In this document: positions 22,701 through 25,007 of the stretch, piece after piece
Layout of the letters: the number at the start of each line of letters is the position of its first letter
How positions within the stretch are numbered: the first letter of the stretch is position 1
Assembly (NCBI GenBank): GCA_008931825.1
Contig: QXVZ01002690.1
Location: forward strand, 1-25,007
From: Phallusia fumigata
Taxonomy: Eukaryota; Chordata; Ascidiacea; Phlebobranchia; Ascidiidae
Direction of reading: 5' to 3'
Length of the DNA: 25,007 bases
Program-made: the position numbers and the translations under genes
The notes under the pieces: generated by a model
What the model saw: the letters and a program-made list of their open reading frames with translations, nothing else
What the model was told of the DNA's origin: nothing
Database searches by the model: none

Positions 22701-24689
22701 TGCGTTAGAACGTGAGTTTCTAATTCTTTCAACGTTTTGTGTTCTGTGATTTTTAGCAATTCTTCTGAAAATGAAAGTTTTTGCCTCCCCTGTCCGGTCG
22801 GGCAATACTGCGGCACTCTCAGCCTGTCGGAGCCCGAAGGCAATTGTTCAGCCGGGTACATCTGCTACGGGGCCTCGTTCGTTTCCAGACCTTCCCAAGA
22901 CAACAGCACAGGTACGTCAAGATCGTGTTTTATCGGCTATCTGAAGGCACATGTAATCACCTAGTTCTCAACGGAGGATCCCACTATAGGGGCGTATTTG
23001 AGGGGAGGCTAAATGCTTTGCACGTTTTTGATAATAACTGTAATGCTTATGGTGGATATACTGAAACAAACATACTTATTTATGTATTGTTTGAGGGGAG
23101 GGCGCTGTTTTAAAACCAACATGATTTCGGAAAACAAGAGTCGTTTCCTTGGAGCAACTATAGCTAAACTCGCCTATGCGAATCTAATACAAAAAAGAAG
23201 TATTGTAAACAAGTAGCGCCCCCTAAATAGTTTTTGGCTACAAAATATTTTTTTAAACGCCTTAAAAATTAAAGTTGATCCAGTTTCGGAATCACATANG
23301 AGCAACTATAGCTAAACTTGCCTATGCGAATCTAATACAAAAAAGAAGTATTGTATACAAGTAGCGCCCCCTAAAATAGTTTTTGGTTACAAAATGTTTT
23401 TTTAAACGCCTTAACAATTAAAATTGATCGAGTTTCGGAATCACACATTTAGCTCAGTATCCCTTGTGTGTTATACAGGCAACGAGGTACCGGTGTCGAT
23501 AGGAGAGCAATGCAAAACCGGTCACTACTGTCCAGCAGGCACCACTTTCATGGTTCCGTGTCCGGTCGGAACTTACAACCCAAATGTTGTCGGTCAGAGT
23601 ATAGCAGACTGCCAGTGAGTATTTCGGTTTGGTTCGGTATTTTCTTTGCTAGTTTGAATTTGTCTAGTAACTAACCCATTGCGAATCCCGGCTAATATTT
23701 GCTATGTATTTTGTTCTGCTTTTTGCCTTTAGAAAGTGCATTTATGTTCATTAGAATCTAAAGTTTAACGTTACAAGCCTCAGTTTTCGAATGTAGAAAA
23801 GTCTTGTGGTCATGTTTTAAAAAATCTAAGCTGCCAGAAATGTAACTGAATTGCTAATCTGGCGCAAACTTTACGGCTTGGACAAAGTGAAGTAGGTTTA
23901 GCGATATGTACAATATACCAAAACAATCCTCTAATCCCAATGTTTCACATTTACAACCTCAATTGTGACTATAAAATATAAACTTTTAATTGTGCTGTTT
24001 TCTTTGTAACTAGTTCATTGTCGCAGTTGTCGGTCCTCTTAGTCTTCAACTTTGAATTTAAAAACGACTTAATTGATTGCCACGTTTTAACGCTATCCGA
24101 ATACGGTCGCTTTAACATGTTGTAATGTACGCCCCAAATTTCAGACCATGTTTGCCTGGTCAGTATTGCGACTCTGAAGGTCGTTCGAATGTCACAGGCC
24201 CGTGTCAGATTGGTCACTACTGCACAGGAGGAGCGTCGATACCCAACCCCAAGGTTTGTGCCGAGTTACTCAAGTTATTGTCCACCCCCTTGGGCACAGT
24301 AAAGGGAATTTCTACATGATTACGTTTTGTAAAAGTAAACCAACTTTTTGGGGCAACTGAAAAACTACGTGGTATGTTATATCAGTACATTACAAAGAGA
24401 GGATAAACTCATATTTTAGCATCTACTTTTCATAATCTACAGTAACATTTGCCACCACAAAACTAGTAGTTTATTATTTTAGCTTTGGTGTAATAATTTG
24501 ATCAACCGAATAAACGTGCAATTACACTGCAAATATAACTTCCCCTTAACAAGATTATTTACGTAGAATGATGCAGTCGAGGGCGGTAACCTATGTCCGA
24601 GGCAGCATTTCTGCAACTGTTCAGATGGTTGTTCTGCGCCAACGCCTTGTTTCGCTGGAATGTATACGAACGACACGGGTCAGGCTGAG
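4720..24689 (+). CDS. Giant secreted or membrane-anchored GCC2/GCC3 cysteine-repeat protein, 3'-truncated by window
   Basis: The gene spans 20 kb with at least 33 coding exons (given separately), totalling about 4.74 kb of coding sequence or roughly 1,580 residues. It starts with a signal peptide (MKKILAFCLFSATFLVLF) and then consists almost wholly of repeats of about 44 residues with the pattern C-x-G-x-Y, then C-x-x-C-P-x-G-x-x-C. This is the GCC2/GCC3 (ephrin-receptor-like) module of extracellular proteins. About 36 C-x-x-C units can be counted by eye. Many N-glycosylation sequons (NCT, NQT, NTT, NSS, NVT) support an extracellular location. Every exon junction keeps frame with GT-AG sites except 18/19, broken by the N at 13459. 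No EGF, CUB, sushi, lectin or transmembrane segment is seen, but the gene continues past the right edge. The ligand and function cannot be read from these repeats, and I do not recognise a named orthologue. Confidence 0.85.
4953..5025 (+). CDS. Repeat-protein exon 2
   Basis: Acceptor gtcatttcag at 4952, donor gtaagt at 5026. It encodes QVTCPDGTFYHDNCTC followed by APCPTGYY, the first half-module, with a sequon at NCT. It ends in phase 2. Confidence 0.85.
6407..6488 (+). CDS. Repeat-protein exon 3
   Basis: After a 1.4-kb intron, acceptor tttcttag at 6406 completes the Tyr codon and the exon reads YCESGAQVACGSGTFNNQ. Donor gtaagt at 6489, phase 0. Sequon NQT. Confidence 0.87.
6855..7071 (+). 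CDS. Repeat-protein exon 4
   Basis: Encodes 72 residues with ACPGGTYSNTTATTEC, CLDCPAGFFC, CELCPPGFQC and CGTGEFSTG: more than one and a half repeats in one exon. Acceptor ctgcatag at 6854, donor GT at 7072, phase 1. Confidence 0.9.
7528..7701 (+). CDS. Repeat-protein exon 5
   Basis: Motifs CDDCPGGSECPGG, ACNPGFYSPLKNDQC, CLPCDAGYF and CTSCPAG. Acceptor tttatag at 7527, donor GT at 7702, phase 1 at both ends, so the exon could be duplicated or skipped without frame change. Confidence 0.9.
8007..8172 (+). CDS. Repeat-protein exon 6
   Basis: Reads GSKCPAGSSSATLCDLGYIS, CTICANNEVSSGD and CNPCPAGKAC. The second unit has CTICANN in place of C-P-x-G, a weakened module. Donor GT at 8173, phase 2. 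Confidence 0.88.
8289..8410 (+). CDS. Repeat-protein exon 7
   Basis: After a 116-bp intron (acceptor ttttacag at 8288) it reads VDCVTGYYALEGNASC, CTECPGGSYCPTTAES and SCDAG. Sequon NAS. Donor GT at 8411, phase 1. Confidence 0.9.
8678..8788 (+). CDS. Repeat-protein exon 8
   Basis: A compact symmetric phase 1-1 exon of 37 codons: GKFSLSGQVSC, CTTCPGGSSCSD, CIVGTYSPDG. It is close to one complete short repeat. Acceptor atttgcag, donor GT at 8789. Confidence 0.9.
9099..9173 (+). CDS. Repeat-protein exon 9
   Basis: The shortest internal repeat exon (25 codons, phase 1-1): EMNCLPCPAGAQCPAGSSS and NCAD. Acceptor atttgcag at 9098, donor gtaagt at 9174. Confidence 0.88.
9373..9510 (+). CDS. Repeat-protein exon 10
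   Basis: Phase 1-1. Motifs GTYSLNGTRCKTCAAGHYC and ECPAGTYSPGG, then CLSCPIG. Sequon NGT. Acceptor tgttttag at 9372, donor GT at 9511. Confidence 0.9.
9796..9942 (+). CDS. Repeat-protein exon 11
   Basis: Phase 1-1. It reads STCSIFGVSGGANCSMGFY, then CTLCPAGSYCSDPTAGAP. The acceptor is an unusual cacaag at 9795 preceded by a weak pyrimidine tract. It is supported because it alone preserves frame and the cysteine spacing. Confidence 0.85.
10544..10712 (+). CDS. Repeat-protein exon 12
   Basis: Acceptor ttttttctcag at 10543. Motifs YSAPGQTYCTDCPPGSEC, GCILGTFSTGK and CTPCPAGSACPYP. Donor gtaagt at 10713, phase 2. Confidence 0.9.
10935..11041 (+). CDS. Repeat-protein exon 13
   Basis: Reads SQDVQIPCQPGTYATESSP, then CTPCPAGEECPDVGT. 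It starts in phase 2 from exon 12 and ends in phase 1 at donor GT 11042. Confidence 0.9.
11347..11518 (+). CDS. Repeat-protein exon 14
   Basis: Motifs GCASGTYSLGMATVC, CTECPAGYACPSTDT, KCPLGMYSAGG and CTPCPAG. Acceptor cctctag at 11346, donor GT at 11519, phase 2. Confidence 0.9.
11861..12146. mobile_element. hAT-type MITE with perfect 8-bp target duplication
   Basis: The left end CAGATTGTCCAAACTTTTTT mirrors the right end ctcactttggacactcctg. The 8-mer gtgtaaac flanks both sides exactly (11853-11860 and 12147-12154). The 8-bp duplication with CAG...CTG termini identifies the hAT superfamily. At 286 bp with no long frame it is non-autonomous. It lies in intron 14, 80 bp before exon 15. Confidence 0.88.
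12227..12355 (+). CDS. Repeat-protein exon 15
   Basis: Reads RYCPFTTAATSSPCQEGF, then CIRCKAGFSC. The C-x-x-C-P proline is replaced by Lys here. The exon follows the intron that holds the hAT MITE. Acceptor attttag at 12226, donor gtaagt at 12356, phase 2. Confidence 0.88.
12582..12711 (+). CDS. Repeat-protein exon 16
   Basis: Reads TPCPNGTYSLGAQTTC, CTSCPVGFYCPFTNSG and SCPRGWYSDV. Acceptor atttttag at 12581, donor gtaagt at 12712, phase 0. Confidence 0.9.
12976..13116 (+). CDS. Repeat-protein exon 17
   Basis: A phase 0-0 exon of 47 codons: CTLCPAGEYCETPTLPP, CKQGTWSPNGSTSC and CKPCSPGYICP. Acceptor tttttgtag at 12975, donor gtaagc at 13117. Confidence 0.9.
13160..13220. repeat. Short direct repeat in intron 17
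   Basis: ttaggaataggaaaaa followed by an acttg/actta-like tail occurs twice, at about 13162 and 13195. It is a minor local duplication, with no N between the copies. Confidence 0.6.
13370..13458 (+). CDS. Repeat-protein exon 18, interrupted by N
   Basis: Acceptor ttatttcag at 13369. Reads SSSTTPKPADSLCNKGKYC, then TDCPVG, at which point the N at 13459 cuts the exon. The true donor is not visible: the sequence after the N opens with a stop in this frame and looks like repeat, so some coding bases or a whole exon may be missing here. Confidence 0.7.
13459..13459. other. Single N inside coding sequence, contig join
   Basis: The flanks are unrelated: coding repeat on the left, SINE-like sequence on the right. 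This differs from the other joins in the gene, where the flanks are duplicates, so true sequence is probably missing. Confidence 0.75.
13463..13620. repeat. SINE-like interspersed repeat
   Basis: The stretch runs from ttcaggaaggggaccc through gcattgtttcactccccagg to an A-rich end (ataaaaataaaacaaacaaa). The 3' part resembles the fragment near 2540-2566. The A-rich end and lack of a reading frame suit a SINE on the + strand. Family assignment is inference. Confidence 0.4.
13759..13897 (+). CDS. Repeat-protein exon 19
   Basis: Acceptor gtatttcag at 13758. Reads GHYCPAGTVQPDQYNCQPGS, then QCDPCPPGFYCEYGT. A direct junction after exon 18's DCPV would restore the usual CPVGHYC spacing, suggesting little is missing between them. 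Donor gtaagc at 13898. Confidence 0.88.
14038..14208 (+). CDS. Repeat-protein exon 20
   Basis: Phase 1-1. Motifs ACPRGHYCLISTTYS, PCPPGTYSPNEQNS and CTICDPGAYCI. Acceptor gttgttgtag at 14037, donor gtaagt at 14209. Confidence 0.9.
14209..14793. other. Intron 20: nothing recognised
   Basis: 585 bp of AT-rich sequence between exons 20 and 21. No repeats, transposon ends or conserved frames seen. Confidence 0.5.
14794..14943 (+). CDS. Repeat-protein exon 21
   Basis: Phase 1-1. Reads ELCPPGYYCLEGTSTKEQ, CQNGTYNPFFGKNSSADC and CLICTKG. Acceptor atcaag at 14793. Two sequons (NGT, NSS). From about here on, codons end more often in C or G than in the first 20 exons. Confidence 0.9.
14944..15806. 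other. Intron 21: nothing recognised
   Basis: 863 bp. The centre (about 15340-15470) is more GC-rich and less simple than neighbouring introns, and on the - strand it shows a donor-like site (caaggtaag, near 15185), but no convincing exon was assembled on either strand. Confidence 0.4.
15807..16047 (+). CDS. Repeat-protein exon 22
   Basis: The longest exon seen (241 bp): HFCEKATVQPVECPAGSY, CLPCPAGSQCLNGQ, GCGEGLYTMPSSS and CAQCAPG. A 21-residue insert between CPAGSYM and the next cysteine lengthens the first unit. Acceptor tttctccag at 15806, donor gtaggt at 16048, phase 2. Confidence 0.9.
16718..17250. mobile_element. hAT-type element split by a nested insertion
   Basis: The left end CGCTGGTTCCTAAAC and the right end GTTTGGGAACCACTG are inverted partners (CAGTGGTTCCCAAAC when reversed). 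They are flanked by ctttaaga (16710-16717) and cttaaaga (17251-17258), a 7-of-8 target duplication. Most of its right part is the inner element at 16949-17218. Without that insert the outer element is about 255 bp and non-coding. Confidence 0.75.
16949..17218. mobile_element. Nested DNA transposon with 8-bp target duplication (copy A)
   Basis: The left end CATAGGCATCGATTTTTT and the right end gggaatcgacgccaatg are inverted partners. The flanks cttgtgta (16941-16948) and cttgtgca (17219-17226) form a 7-of-8 duplication. An 8-bp duplication fits the hAT or P superfamilies; the CATAGG termini are not the usual hAT CAG, so superfamily is open. It is a shorter relative of 21171-21583 with an internal deletion. 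Confidence 0.8.
17281..17511 (+). CDS. Repeat-protein exon 23
   Basis: Follows the 1.2-kb intron with nested transposons; the acceptor tttctgaag at 17280 lies 22 bp after the outer element's target duplication. Reads YYCDEVTTSYQ, CDAGTYCIGGLVQKS, CNSGHYCPEATPVEVRC and CLPCPAG. Donor gtaagc at 17512, phase 2. Confidence 0.9.
17845..17974 (+). CDS. Repeat-protein exon 24
   Basis: Reads GSFCLEASNIVSGPC and CLAGFYCPTDIENPY, then a cysteine-free linker through GSYGPQQ. Acceptor cctgcag at 17844, donor gtaaga at 17975, phase 0. It lacks a C-x-x-C unit of its own. Confidence 0.87.
17975..18489. other. Intron 24: nothing recognised
   Basis: 515 bp, with no transposon ends or repeats identified. The open frame entering exon 25 from 18316 is intronic read-through with no cysteine-repeat pattern. 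Confidence 0.5.
18490..18682 (+). CDS. Repeat-protein exon 25
   Basis: Acceptor ccaacag at 18489, with a weak pyrimidine tract. Reads IPCPGGTYRSTDGARNVTDC, CDICPAGFFCPLGS, PCPLGHYCYENLDSP and CPKGTFGDKS. Donor GT at 18683, phase 1. Sequon NVT. Confidence 0.88.
18683..19158. other. Intron 25: nothing recognised
   Basis: 476 bp of AT-rich sequence without repeats or conserved frames. Confidence 0.5.
19159..19341 (+). CDS. Repeat-protein exon 26
   Basis: Phase 1-1. Reads NVTECTDCTPGQYC, GPCDAGYLCFGKAEIS and ICPVGGYCYE. Sequons NVT and NDT. Acceptor tgttacag at 19158, donor gtaaga at 19342. Confidence 0.9.
19457..19476. repeat. 20-bp perfect palindrome in intron 26
   Basis: CGTTTTTTTGCAAAAAAACG equals its own reverse complement. 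Isolated and of unknown meaning. Confidence 0.8.
19567..19586. promoter_or_regulatory. CRE-like palindrome next to a TATA-like stretch
   Basis: TGACGTCA at 19567-19574 is the full cyclic-AMP response element consensus, followed two bases later by ttatatatga. It could be an intronic enhancer or internal promoter, but an 8-mer can occur by chance and no transcript start is visible. Confidence 0.25.
19795..20179. repeat. 192-bp direct duplication around an N
   Basis: 19795-19986 and 19988-20179 appear identical at a constant offset of 193, with the N exactly between them. The copy includes 55 bases of intron 26 and most of exon 27. This is the pattern of two overlapping contigs placed end to end. 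Confidence 0.92.
19850..19986 (+). other. False partial copy of exon 27
   Basis: Identical to the first 137 bases of exon 27, ending at the N at 19987 in the middle of a codon with no donor. It is best read as an unmerged contig end, not a second exon. A gene model that uses both copies would add a spurious repeat. Confidence 0.85.
20043..20240 (+). CDS. Repeat-protein exon 27
   Basis: The complete copy, phase 1-1, acceptor tttttccag at 20042 and donor gtaagg at 20241. Reads RPCPPGTYSNTFGQ, CRPCDAGFYCSNSAQ, GPCAPGYYCVGGSSSP and SCSPG. Confidence 0.9.
20222..20322. repeat. 50-bp direct duplication around an N
   Basis: 20222-20271 and 20273-20322 are identical, with the N at 20272 between them. 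The unit holds the last 19 bases of exon 27 and the start of intron 27, so a decoy exon end and donor appear at 20291/20292. Confidence 0.92.
20897..21046 (+). CDS. Repeat-protein exon 28
   Basis: Phase 1-1. Reads YYCKQQSSQERPCPIGTYNP, CTACPPGSTCPYEAM and PCPSG. Acceptor tcttttccag at 20896, donor gtgagt at 21047. Confidence 0.9.
21171..21583. mobile_element. DNA transposon, longer sister of the nested element (copy B)
   Basis: Begins CATAGGCGTCGATTCC and ends aaaatcgacacctatg. Read in reverse complement it matches copy A (16949-17218) at both ends and through the segment with gtgacacgtgat, and carries roughly 140 extra internal bases. The flanks ggaggggg and ggatggag match 6 of 8. It sits in intron 28 in the opposite orientation to copy A. 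No transposase frame. Confidence 0.8.
21725..21895. repeat. Degenerate AT-rich tandem repeat
   Basis: Variants of gtgtgtaaaata and atgtgtctaatata recur about every 25-45 bases between 21735 and 21893. It looks like a decayed minisatellite just before exon 29. Confidence 0.6.
21963..22083 (+). CDS. Repeat-protein exon 29
   Basis: Reads SYCPSPNPNITFTYDENA and then EPCPTGTYNP. The long cysteine-free insert with sequons NIT and NAT is unusual among these repeats. Acceptor caccccaccag at 21962, donor gtaagt at 22084, phase 2. Confidence 0.88.
22324..22377. repeat. Imperfect hairpin
   Basis: atgtcatgcctttaaacaat and attgtgaaaaaaggcatgaa plus tgacat can pair as an interrupted stem with a short A-rich loop. 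It may be a tiny foldback element or chance. Confidence 0.5.
22545..22695. mobile_element. Possible hAT-like MITE remnant
   Basis: The left CAGGGCTTTCTAAAC is followed by a ctgcgacccc stretch common near hAT ends, and the right gcattaaaagccgtg reverses to CACGGCTTTTAATGC. No convincing 8-bp duplication flanks it (4 of 8 match), so the boundaries are tentative. Confidence 0.4.
22757..22911 (+). CDS. Repeat-protein exon 30
   Basis: Reads SFCLPCPVGQYCGTLSLS and NCSAGYICYGASFVSRP. Sequons NSS, NES, NCS and NST. Acceptor gatttttag at 22756, donor GT at 22912, phase 1. Confidence 0.9.
23152..23447. repeat. About 147-bp near-duplicate around an N
   Basis: 23152-23298 and 23300-23447 align throughout, with about eight substitutions and one indel, and the N at 23299 between them. 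Because the join coincides with the repeat boundary, two allelic contig ends placed in series is the simplest reading. The segment is intron 30, so no coding effect. Confidence 0.88.
23479..23614 (+). CDS. Repeat-protein exon 31
   Basis: Reads QCKTGHYCPAGTTFM, PCPVGTYNPNVVGQS and ADCQ, where Gln is completed by the next exon. Acceptor gttatacag at 23478, donor gtgagt at 23615, phase 2. Confidence 0.9.
23615..24144. other. Intron 31: nothing recognised
   Basis: 530 bp of AT-rich sequence without recognisable elements. Confidence 0.5.
24145..24253 (+). CDS. Repeat-protein exon 32
   Basis: Acceptor aaatttcag at 24144. Reads PCLPGQYCDSEGRSNVTGPC and QIGHYCTGGASIPNPK. The C-x-x-C pair is split across the intron with exon 31. 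Donor gtttgt at 24254, phase 0. Sequon NVT. Confidence 0.88.
24567..24689 (+). CDS. Repeat-protein exon 33, last in window
   Basis: Acceptor tacgtag at 24566, donor gtagga at 24690, phase 0. Reads NLCPRQHFCNCSDGCSAPTP and CFAGMYTNDTGQAE. The extra cysteines in FCNCSDGC break the usual spacing. No stop or further exon is found in the last 318 bases, so the gene continues to the right. Confidence 0.82.
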
Positions 24690-25007
24690 GTAGGAACTGA
24701 TGTGTTTGGTGTCAGTTTGTTTGCACGTTTAGAATGTTTTTTAGTATTTTACTTAAATAGAGGCGTAAGTTCCATCATAAGTGCCATGGAAGACACATGT
24801 ATATATATTTTTCTTCTTCTCACTGCCGCCATTTGTTTCTCACTGTTGGTCAGGTTAGAGATTTAAATGTCTTTCATTTAATACTCAACATTTCGTGCTC
24901 AAAGTTTAGCTCCATTTTTGTTTAGCTCCATACAAATTTGTGTCAAAAGTTCTCCGCAATTTTTGCGTTAATTTGGCCACAAACCAAACAAAAATCATTT
25001 CAGTAAC
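24690..25007. other. Start of intron 33, to window edge
   Basis: No cysteine-repeat exon in any + frame after the donor at 24690. A short taaatgtctttcatttaa-like AT stretch is the only pattern. The next exon lies outside the window. Confidence 0.5.

Noticed and set aside
1..25007. CRISPR arrays, bacterial operons, phage or virus genes
   Set aside because: The split exons, GT-AG introns and MITEs show a eukaryotic nuclear genome; no spaced repeat array or viral frame was seen.

Overview
This is eukaryotic genomic DNA holding parts of two intron-rich genes, both on the + strand. The short AT-rich introns, the many small MITE-like elements and the cysteine-repeat gene family suggest an invertebrate chordate, most likely an ascidian of the Ciona type. 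That assignment is inference; no species-diagnostic sequence was recognised. Single N bases at 538, 13459, 19987, 20272 and 23299 mark contig joins.

Region 1 (about 755-3038) is the 3' part of a kynurenine formamidase (arylformamidase, AFMID-like) gene. Six exons join in consistent phase and carry the HGGYW oxyanion-hole motif, the GHSSGG nucleophile elbow, and the acidic and histidine members of the catalytic triad. The N-terminal exons were not found. Its introns hold a 128-bp MITE (1184-1311), a hAT-like remnant (1937-2213) and a tRNA-SINE-like fragment (about 2470-2566).

Region 2 (3039-4719) is intergenic with no convincing gene. Region 3 (4720 to at least 24689, open at the right edge) is one large secreted or membrane-anchored protein. 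It has a signal peptide in exon 1, then at least 33 exons encoding about 1,580 residues of almost uninterrupted GCC2/GCC3 (ephrin-receptor-like) cysteine repeats, about 36 C-x-x-C-P-x-G units by eye. All junctions keep frame except exon 18/19, which is broken by the N at 13459. I do not recognise an orthologue with a symbol and nothing beyond the repeats is visible.

The introns of the second gene record transposon activity. Intron 14 has a hAT-type MITE with a perfect 8-bp target duplication. Intron 22 has a hAT-type element split by a second element, each with its own 8-bp duplication, and a longer sister of the inner element lies in opposite orientation in intron 28. Three N joins (19987, 20272, 23299) are flanked by the same sequence on both sides, so they look like unmerged overlapping contigs. 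One of them falsely duplicates most of exon 27. No new enzyme system or defence system was found; the notable content is the giant repeat protein, the nested elements and the assembly scars.
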